From assembly GCA_036362985.1 (NCBI GenBank), contig JAYGXS010000005.1:4589366-4653365 (forward strand): a stretch of 64,000 nt of DNA, in the 5' to 3' direction. The DNA is from Ligula intestinalis. Taxonomy: Eukaryota > Platyhelminthes > Cestoda > Diphyllobothriidea > Diphyllobothriidae. The position numbers and the translations under genes were made by a program. The notes under the pieces are model-generated. The model searched no databases. It worked only from the letters and a program-made list of their open reading frames with translations, and was not told the origin of the DNA. Of this stretch, positions 47,101-59,100 are shown piece after piece; the stretch's first letter is position 1; each line of letters begins with the position of its first letter.

Positions 47101-50100
47101 TATATGAACGATGAACATTATAGAAAATGCATACAACAACAGACTGTCTCTTTCATGAAATCTCTCCCCCCCCCGAAAAAAAATGCTGAGGTGAGTTTTC
47201 CATTCCAGAAAATTGCTTAAGCAGCATTTAAATATTGATTATCTTGCAGCCTAATCATATCAGAATGTTGGCATTTGGACGAACTTCTTTCTCACTGCCT
47301 GTAGAGAGCATACTCTGTAAAAATAGCTCCTTAGATGGCATGCATTTTCCTTTTGATTTTCAGTTCTCTTATAAACTGAACTGCACTTTTTTAAATGCAA
47401 AAAATATCCTCTCTTGTGCTCTTTTGGTAGCAAAGAACGACTTCACCAAATTTTGTATTTGATGTAAGGATATTTTTAGGTTTTGATATGTTCGTGATTA
47501 TGAGATTTTTAAGACTGTGAAATGTCTGTCCATTTTAGAATATTACGTGCAAAGTATGCATGAGGAGGTATTCGGGTCTTTAGCGGGTGTTCTTTTTTAC
47601 TGAGTAAACGTAAAACCGGCATTATTTGCAAACGTATTGTCACCGTTAGGGTTTAATTCGTGGAGGTGGTGAGTTTAACCAGAATAAACACAGAACAGCA
47701 CCCAAAAACCTGTTTTCTCGGTCCTATTGACTGTGTTGCGCTGCACTTGTCGCATGCTCACGACCTGTAACAGCTGCTGACGGGTCAGCTTGATTTGATT
47801 GTGCGCACAGCCTATAGAGATCAGTGTCCGTAACTCGCAATCGGTGTCATTGTTTCGTTGTTTGCGAATTTAACATCAACGGTTTGATCAAGGAAGCAGA
47901 TCTGACACACGTAATAGACTGCCTGTCGCAGTGAATGTGTTTTCGCTTCCAACGAATACCGCAAGTGGGGTTTTAATACTGATCGTCATGCAGAATCATC
48001 TCAAGATATTTCGGCTACGTGAGGATTCCAGCCTTTAAACTATTTCCTTTCTGACCGCTTGCGAACAAAATTGCCAAATACGTTGTATGCATCTTCCAAT
48101 TAATTTTCGATGCTCTGATAAAACTCAAATTTGTTTTTGAGAAAATCATGCACAATAAACCTTCTTTCTCGCACTCATTTGATAGCGCAATACGCTTATT
48201 TAAGTAGGTATTTTTAACCTAAAACACATTGCAACCTTTTGGATGACATTTTGTGCGGTAGAAAATCTACTGTGTATACGATTCATTCCAGATCTTTGGA
48301 CTCAGACCCAATTAGTTGGAACATGCCGTATAATTCTGTTCAACGACGTTGGTGTTATTGCACTGACCGCAGAGTTCATGAAACGTTAACTGCACTTCTG
48401 AAAGGTGGTTTCGGTGAGAAGGGATTGGTCATGTGGCGTTACACTATTTATCCACATACAACATGATTCCAAAGTACTCCGGTCATGCCAGGATCTCCAC
48501 GTTTGAATGCGCGCCAATACGACCGTCTACAAAAATCATGGTTGCTAACAAGGTCCTGTTTCAAGGTCCTCCCTATCTGCGCATGATTCAGACTAACCTG
48601 CCAGTACCTGTGATTAAGGATCCCCAACGGAATCCGAAACGTCAGGATAACAAAACCCTTGTTCCAGTGGTCACATCTTCGTCTTCTTCTGAAGGTTCTA
48701 CTTATTTTCGATGTTCTTATGTGTTCCAAATACTTTATACAATGCGTGCACCCAACTGCCATTTCTTGTAATTACTGTATGGTAAATTAAGGCAGCTTTA
48801 TAATTAACATTCAAAACCGGCATGTTCTACTTATTTTTCATTGATGGATGATTTTGAATCTGACCGGCCACTGCACTAGCGTCTTGTTTTATTAACTGCA
48901 AGCTTATACTTTGCATTTAGGTAAAACTATCAGTTACTCTAGGCTCACTGCGAACGAACCATAAAAGGGTCATCAAAATTGATAATGGATATGGCCGACG
49001 TCGTAAAATCCATGCGATCCCTTTATAAGCAGACAGATGGGATGTTAACTCAACGAGCATTAACGGTCTAAAAGCCCCATAAATAAGAACGTTTTGAACC
49101 AAGATGTAGCTTTCCGTGGGGCAGAAAATTCAGAGAACATGCAAGTATCTACAAAACGATAATAGTAAACATTCTTTTTAGGAAATATGTTTTGATTTAA
49201 ATGAGTACCGAACCGTAACGGAAAGTGCACATAACTAAGATACAGTAAATTGCCTATTATGCGTGTTTTGTTCGGTTCAAACAAGTGATTTCAGCAGGAT
49301 TTCATTATTAATGATCTTGCATCCATAGCTCAAAATATTTGATTCACATTAGTTTGTTGGCGTTTGAACGAACTCCCTTCTCAACCCCTCAAAAAGCTTA
49401 TCCTGTAAAAATAGCTATTCAAGTAGTATGCATTTTTTTCAATGCTCTTATAAATTACATGGTTTTCTTAGAAAAATGCACGAAAATATTCGTTTTTTGT
49501 TTGATAGTAAAGGACGCCTCCTTCAATTATTTTCGTTGAACGACGGATATCTTTCGGTTTTCAAATGTTATCGATTATGAGATTTTTAAGTCTGTTAAAT
49601 TTCTATCCATTTAAGAATGCTGCCTGCACAGTACGCAACACGCTGCACATGCATTGCAAATTTTCATGAATTCTGATAACGTCTTAATTATTACGTCGAG
49701 AAAGGTAAGGTTTTTCTTACACCGAAAATATACAGCTTGGGCTTTAGAAACCATGAACGCATGTGTAATGGCTGGTTGGGTTAGAGATTATTCGACGAAT
49801 GAAAAAGTTTATAAAAATACACTCCCTGCGGTTGGGAGGATGTTCACTCGAAAATCGGCATTCTGACTTGACTGAAATACCTTCGGATTATGCTACACGA
49901 TAATTAATAGTACAAGTCAGCAGTGGAACGAGTTTAATCCGTCCTGGTACCGAGCTTGTCATGTGAACCACTCGTTTTGTGAAAGGTGGCCATACAAACT
50001 ACACCACTTCACCGATTGGTTGCAGGTGACCGAGGTCCCACGCCCTGGGAGCGAGACTTGGCGGCGGACACAGGCACGCACACACATCCACACACACAAC

Positions 50101-53100
50101 AGTTCCCCCGTCGATTTCGACGATGGGCACCGCGTGCTCCAACAGTCGCAGCAAACGCTGAAGCACGCCGCAACAGACACCGAGGCGAGCTGGGCAAGCG
50201 ACACGAAGGCTACAGCAAGCGGGGGCAACACAAAGAACTAGCACGAGAGAAAACAGGAGTTTAAAAAGACTTGCGGAGAATCTGCCTACTCGCTCGCCAC
50301 TCCCACCTCCGTTTCCGGTGGAAAGACAAAGTCAATAAGACCGGGGATGAGGGAGGGTGTAGATGGCTGGCGCGGTAGTCACTTAACACGCGCAAACTTG
50401 ACTCAGCCAACTCGCTAGGCATGCTCCCGCTTGCACGGAAGCGCTATAAAGGACACATTAAGAAGGAGCCATTTCAGCCTGACTCTCAGTCCTCTCTTTC
50501 CTCCTGTACGCACACACAGACACACGCATGCAAGAGGAGCAGCAACGTAGGGGCCCGAGTTTTCCCTTCAGTTGGCAAACCCTCCAAGCCATGGCTTTTA
50601 GCACACCGTGATAGATTCGAGCGCATGCATATTTATTATAGTGAGGAGAGAAACGCGCCGAGGGTCAACCTCACTCTCTCCCCCACCGTTTAGTGACCAC
50701 CTAGCTGTTCGGACACCTGAGGTGGGGCCTGAAACCCAGAAGGAGCGCGAACGCATTCACCAACAGGGAATCAGAGCTGAGAGAAAGAGCCAGCGCCTAC
50801 CACAGTGACAACTCGTCGACTGAGCGGAAGCCAGTCAATCGAAATCCACTCACTCGCTAGATGGAGATGATCGTCACCCGAGGCTCCAAGGTACCTAGTT
50901 CAGCGTTTTGAAATGACAAAACAGTTCAGCATTTCAGTTAAAACTTCATAAAATCTGCAGTAAATATGAGTGGAATACGTAAGTTCTTCCTACGGGCAGC
51001 GTTTAGGCCGGGTCCTTTACCAATTTCAATTGGAATCCTGCTTGACCGAAAGTATGCCACGCATGCTCTTTATACTTTCATTTGAGATTCTTCAGTAGTG
51101 AGTCGCCAAGATTACCTCTCCTAACTTGCACGTGATTACGGCTTGTAGAGCATGTCTATCCTCGTTGAGCGAAATAGGGGAAAAACTAAGTTGCCCGATC
51201 GGACAGAATTACCGAGACCCTGTGCGCCACAGCACGATTAAATGTCCTTCGGCTGGCCAATCAGATTTCAGCCGGGAATATCCACAACCACAGCGTAGTT
51301 ACTAGACCATTTTAAAATTTACAATACTACATTCACGGTGCAATTTAACTGAAAATCACCTCCTGTTTGAAGGCGTCCCAGTGGTATCTTTAGGACCACT
51401 GGCCGCAGTAGTTGGCAGAGTAGAGCCCTACGGGTTTCATTTCGTGAGCCAACTAGAAATCATGGGAACACAAATTTAACATTCAATTTTCGTCCCAACT
51501 CCTGACATGACATCAAAATTTTGCTGTGGCCCAGCGAATTAAAGGTAAAGGGGAAATTAGCACACGTTTGGTGAGGCGGAATCACACCGCAAGCCACTCA
51601 AATCCACTATCGAGTAAGGCTGTATCTTTTAGCTATGGCAGCCTGGCAGCATTCAACACTTCGTTTACGTGACTTTCTCAGTTTACCGACCAGTGCTTGA
51701 AGAACCTGAGCAAGAGAGAGAGAGACTGGTTCAGAAAAATCCATAGTCACAGCGAACCATCCCATTCCCCATTGTCCTAAAGCTGGCACGCTAGACGTCC
51801 TGAATTGGAAAGTTGTTAACTGATGTGGCATGTAGACCCTTCTGGGAATGACTGTCGGGTTATCATGGCTCCTTCTTAATTTGGCCTCTTTATAACATTA
51901 TGAGTGATGCGAGGTTCAAGTTGCTCTGATTGTAGCCGGGCGGTCTCGTACGTCGCACGTGTAGACGGGCTGTCTAGGTTTTTCGGACTTTGAGCCGAGC
52001 ATGTGCGAGAGGAGAGATTGCGTTAGCTACTGCACAAATTTGCCGCATCGTAAACAAGTGGATGTGCAAGTCCTTCATTGAGTGGGTTAGGCCTTGGACG
52101 TCATGGTTTATTATTGCCTGACTACTCCTACTCAAATTTTTTTAATACTATTTCCAGGCCAAATCGTCGCTCGCGAAAAAAAGCAGAACCGGAAGTGTGA
52201 TTTACGTTAGCGATCGGTAAAAATTAATCAACAAATATCAATATGAATTGAGGCGAATGTTCGCATTCCAGGAGCGTGTATATTCTGAGAATAAGAAGGA
52301 TGATCGAACACTGGAATCATAATTTTATTAGCCTGAGCTTTCGGGCTCTTGCAAGAGTCCATCGACAGATTGCCTTTACCCAACAGCCCCTGATCTTTTG
52401 GCGCCGTTACGTTAACGAAACGTTCGTTATCATCAAAAGGAACACGCTGCAGAGTTTCCATAATCTTCTCAACTCGATCTTCTCAGATATACAATTCACA
52501 CGGAAAGAAGAAAATTAGCAGCAGCTACCCTTCCTCGACGTACTCATCATGCGAACTCCCGACGGCAACATAGAAACGAGGGTCTACAGAAAGGCAACGA
52601 ACACCACACAGCTTCTTAATTTTCACAGCAACCATCCGATGGCTCACAAACGAAGCTGTGTGAGAACGCTGTTCAAAAGAATCCAGGCTCATTGTAGTAA
52701 CCCGGAAGAAAGAACACGTGAGGCCCGACATCTGCGCGACCAGTTTATGCAGAATGGTTATCCTAAAGCCTTCACAAGCCGATGCCTACGTGCCCGCCCT
52801 CCGAGGACCAAAACAGAACCACACTTACGATTTGGCATACACTGCCATATATCAAAGACGTTTCGGAAGCGACAGAGCGTATTGCCGCGGGAATAGGCAT
52901 TGGAATCGCACATCGTCCCAAAGCTCAAATGCGCAGCCGGGTCATGAGGATCAAGGATACACTAAATCCCAGTGAGCAGTCGGGTGTAGTGTATCGCATA
53001 CCATGTCTAAACTGTCCTGTAAGTTACACGAGACAAACTGGACGCATGCTGGATTTGCGAATACGCGAACACAAATCGGCTGTTCGACGGGGTGATGAAT

Positions 53101-56100
53101 CTTCGCAAGTGGCCGCCCAAACCTACGAGACGGGTCACGAGTTCAACTTCGCACCTGCGAGGATAATTGCCCACGCAAGCAGCAAGACGGGCCGAGAGCT
53201 GATTGAAGCCTGGGCGTCGGATCAGTTAACCGATGCATCGAGCTGGCGCCCTCATATGTTGCTCTGCGCAGGCATCTCCAGACTCACGACATTGGTGGTC
53301 CTGTCCTTCCTCCCTTCCTGCCCTCCCTCCCCCCGTTTCCTATGACTTATGATTGACCTTTACCCTACAGAATGCTGCTTTTTTGCGTTGACGATTTTAC
53401 CTATGTAAATATTCCCACCCACCACGTCAATCTCGCCCACTAACACGTACTGATAAAGTCCGCAGTAGCGAGTCGACGGCCAAACCACACAATTATTGAT
53501 TTTCTACCCGTTCACAATTTTAGCTGTTTTGTGCCAAAGCCAGAACTAGCCACCTCATTTGTTGCTCTTCTCCCATTCTCTGACGATGGACTCCTGCAGG
53601 AGCCAAAAAGCTCAGGCTAATAAAATTACGATTCCAGAGTTCGATCATCCTTTTTCTTCTCAAAATATCAATATTCCCGGTAAGACAACGAGCCCGTAAC
53701 CCAATGGTCAGAGCCTTGGATGTCTGAGCAACAGGTGGCGGGTTAAAATGTCGGGTGGTGCACCACCTTGGGTGTGGGTTATGACTGGCTGACGACAGCT
53801 GATGAGCCATAATCGGCCATTTTAGTCTGCCTTGTCTTCACCAGCAGTGTTCGTCTGCCTACACTGTGCGGCTGCTGGCTGGCTGGAGCTCGAGAATGAG
53901 TCCCAAAACACAACAGGACGACTGAGTTTTTAAGTGATCAGTGAGAATTTATCAACGGGGCCTTACTTGGTGGATCTCCAGCTACCTAGCATATCACATT
54001 CACACATGACCGTGTCTGTGTGCCGGCCTCCTGCTGCGTCCGATTACATACGACCTCACCACCATCATCATCATCATCATCATCCGGGGACGGTCAAGCC
54101 AGGTAGCTGTAGCAGCAGCAAACACAACAACGGCAGCGTGTGAACACACACCGACTCCGCTTATGCATGCCTAGGTGGACGCACACCGAGCGGATACTGA
54201 GCGCAGGAGCTGTCAAGCTGGTGGGAGGTGAATTGCATTTGCATACTGATCAGTATGTCATGATAACCGCCCGTCTGACCATATCACCACCACCAGCACT
54301 GGCATGCGCTTACCGTCGCCGGCTGTTGCCAAGGCGCGGAGGCAGGGAACAACGCGGAGGCCGACGGCACTGGTAGCGCCAGCAGCAGCAGTAGCAGCAA
54401 CTGGGAACTGTGTTTGGCTTTAAAAAAGAGGCCTGTGTACACACACACACAGCTGTGGGCATTATCGCTCTCTCGCTCGCGCTCTGCGCGCTACCTGTTT
54501 CAATTGGGGGCTACGAGGCCTGTGCGCAGGTGTGAATTGTGCTGCTAGCTCTGCGGTGACGGCAGACCAGCAGACCGATGCTTCAGCAAAAATGCCTTTT
54601 TGGTCAGGGCATAAAGGCTATCTTGAATCAACTCACCACCAGACGACTGGCTGGCTGGGATAAATGAGCCCTTGGGCGTAGGCCTCAAGGACGAAATAAC
54701 TACCTGTTGGGCCTTTATAGTCTGTCGGGGGAGACATCAAACGACAGAGCCTGATTAGAGGACGAAACAGCAGCTTTTCAGCTGTAGGTTTGGGCTGTCA
54801 GAAAAATACTTTGCGTAGCGCACACAAGAACCTTTAATTTTCTCGAAACATGGCAGTGCACCTTGCAACCCGGAGTGGTTCTTTTGTTGCTCTTAGTGCC
54901 TCCTTTTAGTCCAGTGCGCTTCATATAAAAAACACTCCGGTTTATAAGCCGCACTGCCGTTTATCGAGAAAATTAAAGGCTTTTGACTGCGCCTTATAAA
55001 CGGGAGTATACGGTAGTTTCGAGTACGGTCGTCATGCCGTTAGCCTGCAGCTCAACTGCCAGAGGAACGGTTTCAAGCACAGAAGGTACTGTAACGCAAA
55101 CCTCGTGCCTATCTAGTTATGGACTGAGGCGGGCTAGCTGAAGAGGGTTACTAAGCCAGAAACGACCGGCCTTTACTTTCCCTTCCCCACTCGTGAATTC
55201 ATCCAATCCGAGCCAGAAAACCATGCGGCATGGCACTGTATCTCAATTTGGCTTTCAACAGACAGTCAGATGCACAATTACTGAAAGGTACAAAAAACAG
55301 ATCAGGAGCAGGGGGAAAAGTTAAAGAAAGAAACCGGCAAAACGGTGCTACCAGGTGGGAAGAAAACGAACCGGTGGGAGGTTTCAACACTTGCCTTCTG
55401 GTTACAGAAGATTGGCTTTCTCATGAAATGTCAACCGAAATTCTAAACTGTATTTTTGACTCGAAAACATGACTGCAATAGTAATTATCATGCAGTATAG
55501 TTAGTCCTAGCAGGATGCCTACTCGTTAACGAGCCTCCTTTTGGTTGCAGCACTTCCCTATTTACCACAAAAGATGCGGTAGATTGGCTGCCTCATGAAA
55601 TGTCAACCGAAATTATAAGGTGTGTTATCGACTGCATAATACTACTTAAGTATGACTGCATTATCGATTATCATGCAGCACATCTAGTCACGGCAGGATG
55701 CCAGCTTTTGAACCAGCCTCCTTTCGGTCACCCGGCAACAACACCTACTAAATAAGTATAGTTTTTACTCACGGCTTTTCGATGACTTTATAAATGCAAG
55801 AACATACGCCAGCGAACATGCAGGTCCCAAGAGGTAATTGAAAAGCAGAAGCTGCGAGCTCTGGGACAAGGCTTTTATTTGTCTGAAGTTTCTAAGTCCA
55901 TAGCAATTAACGTCCTCCCAAATTTTCTCATTTAATAGCAGGTGCCTTTAGATCTTAAAAACTTCCTAATTATGAGGTTTCTAAGGCTTTGAAATGTTCA
56001 TTCACGAAGCCCCTTTTATGCTCAGTTATTAATGCTGCCTGATCTACTTAGATTGAAATTTTTATAAAAGCTGGCCAAAACTTCCTGAATTTTAAAGAAA

Positions 56101-59100
56101 GGTGTGATTTTCCTCAGAGAGAATGTAGACAAGAGTACGTTTGCAAACACTAAAGGGCAAGTATAACGACAGGTCGGATTCAAATTCTTCGGAAATCGGC
56201 AAAAAAAAACATTTAAAAAACCCCATAAATATCCTTTTCAAGAATAATATTCCAAGAACACTCACGTTTTTACCAAATGAATAAATGAAAGCGTATCTTC
56301 GTGCACATTTTTCAGAAAAAAAAGTTGTAAAAAGAAAAAAATATATAATCTGTGGGGGAAATGCGTTCTACCACAGAGAAGCCCCTTTTGATAGAGGCTC
56401 GTTCAGAATTCGGCATCCCACCCTGAATTAGATATTTCGTGATTATTCTTCACGCTTTTAGCGTGAGATGAAATGGCTACTTTATTCTCGGCTTTACAAG
56501 CTTACCTACAGTAGGTTCACTATCTCATGCAATAGCTGCCGGAATTCTGAAATCATTCTTCGATTGGCACATACTAATTGCGGATGGTTGCAATAGAGAT
56601 GATCATAAAATCTAATCCCAACATATTTGAGACACTTCAGGATTCCGGCATTCTAACGAGCTTCTTTTTGACCGCCAAGACAAAGCATGTACGATAAAAC
56701 GTGACTTCATTAGTAGTATGCCTTTTTGTCACTAATTTCGACTGCTTTTATAGATTCAAATACATTTTTGGAAAACGTGCAGGGAAAAATAATTTATTGT
56801 ACTCTTTTGGTAGAAAATTACGCCTTTTTTTTAAATTTTATACTTGAAGGAAGGGTATTGTTCGGTTTTAAAAAATTTCAAATTATGAGCTTTTTTAAAA
56901 ATTTTCAGATGTTCATTCAGTGAACACTGTATCCGTCATTTGTTAATGCTGCCTTTGCCATATAAAGCATGCTCCACATCTATTGCAACATTTTATGGGA
57001 ACTACAGTCCTGCGAGTGCTGCAAGCAACTTTCCTAAATTTGTTAATTTTGATTCTTTCTCCCATACCAGCAGGAACGCATTAACGAAAACTCATAAATA
57101 ATAATGAGCAACATTAGGCATATTAAGTAATTAAAAAAACTGTCAGAAGTACTAAGTGTTTGGTAAGAAAAATAAAATTTTCTCGATAATTCCCAGCTTG
57201 TGGAGACGTCAAAAATAGCTATAAATTAGAACAATAAATTTAAGTGGTTTGTTAAGTATAAAACTTAAAGCGACCACGTTCTTTATATAAAAAGAACTTG
57301 CCTTTAGTCAAACTATCTTGTATATGTGGAAATGATTGCATACGTAGTTATTGAATATCGTTGAATGAATTCTCTCCTAATTTTGCTAGTTGTCCGTGTA
57401 TTCAATGATAAGTTTACTATTTGTCCGTTTGTTCGACGTTTACATCAAACCCTTTAAAATAAGATATAACTAAACAGCATTTACCGAAAAACGAGCTTTT
57501 TAATGTTATTTCCTATGCAGATGGCCATGTTGGTCAAATGGGGAAATGCTTCAAAAAATTAGACCACATTTTCGAGCATACAGCATGTGTGCTAGATACC
57601 ACGCATATTGTTAATCCTAAGATTAATAAAAAAAGTTTCCATGATAAGTTACCTCTTTAAAAAGTGCTTTTATTGGATATATAGCTGACGAACTTCTGCG
57701 TATGTTAACTATTTCGTCCTGTCTTTCCTTATAGCATACGGAAGTCCTTTTATATAAACATACTCATGATTTGGCAAAAATGAGAGCATATTTCCCCCAA
57801 TAACTTTAAAACAGAGGGCAGTTTTCCAAACCAAAGCCCTTTTTATCATTAAATTCACTCAGTCGATCAAAATAACCTGTCCAGATATACGGTAAAACAC
57901 AAAGTGAAATTTCTTCCTGCAAGTTGTTTGCAGAATTCGCAGAACTTTATGTGAGATCTATGTCAAGCTATAGGCGAAAAAGTACTTTTCCTTAAACAGG
58001 ATGTACACAGTGCGCAGTTTGTAAACCTTGAATTGCAATGTAGTGGTCACTAGGTTTCAAAATTATTCGGCAATTTAGAAACTTTTTTGAAACCGAAAGA
58101 TACCCTTCCTTTAAGTGTTAAATTAAAAAAAGGCGTTATTTGCTACCAAAAAGTACAAGGAATTATTTTTTCATGCAAGTTTTCCAAATATATATTTGAA
58201 TCTATAAAGGCAGTCGAAATTAGTGACAAAAAGGCATACTACTAATGAAGTCACGTTTTATCGTACATGCTTTGTCTTGGCGGTCAAAAAGAAGCTCGTT
58301 AGAATGCCGGAATCCTGAAGTGTCTCAAATATGTTGGGATTCGATTTTATGATCATCTCTATTGCAACCATCCGCAATTAGTATGTTCCAATCGAAGAAT
58401 GATTTCAGAATTCCGGCAGCTATTGCGTGAGATAGTGGATCTATCGTAACTGTAGTAATGGTAGATAGTAGGACTTTCAGGTTGACGACTTACGATGCGG
58501 GCAGGAGGCGATCAAGGGGAATTGAAGTGAGCAGGGGTCTTGCGTCTTCCATGTCACCGAATTTGGCCTGGCAAGCATATGAGGCAAGGAGGACCGCTGT
58601 CTCGCAGGGGCATGCCAGGTGTCCCGTGAGAATATCTTCCTTGACCTAAAGAAGATCATAACAATTTGAGATTACAGGCAGACCGGCAGGTTACGTTGTA
58701 CAGGGGAGACGTAGGTTTTTAATTCATCCCAATTCTGCCCGACGAAATGTATTCTCGCGTTACTGGGCATATAGGGAACAACGCTGCAGGTACGTAGGAG
58801 CATTTGATAGGCCATCCATGGCTAAACGTATTGTGATTTGTGTCGGGTGCGTTTCAGAGGCGATGAGTTAATACTCATTATGTGGATCGTCATCTTACTA
58901 AAGTTCAATACGCGATTGATTGGTATTTATGCTCACCCATGCCAATCAAAGGTGTGATTTCGAGTAGTTTCGCTAATGCTCAGACCTGTTTTCGATTAAA
59001 CAAATGTTACTGGTTTAACTTACCTGTCAATATTAAAGGCAACCTTAATGATACTTTCAATACTAACCAATTGCAATGTAAGGGCTGCTCAAAAACGGAT

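Larger units (their letters stand above)
52297..53651 (+). mobile_element. PLE copy 7: truncated RT-to-GIY-YIG body between 72-bp inverted modules
   Basis: 52297-52368 and 53580-53651 are inverted copies (AAGGATGATCGAACACTGGA against TCCAGAGTTCGATCATCC; TTTTATTAGCCTGAGCTTTC against its near complement). Each holds a hammerhead-like core. Between them lies a plus-strand PLE body beginning in the middle of the RT, directly after the left module. It is the most complete PLE in the window. Confidence 0.85.

Noticed and set aside
49959..50264. Overlapping ORFs of 80-92 codons on both strands as genes
   Set aside because: A GC-rich segment gives open frames in several frames at once; none has a motif or conserved neighbour.
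53934..54143. ORF with a histidine run
   Set aside because: The run is a CAT microsatellite; the rest has no motif.
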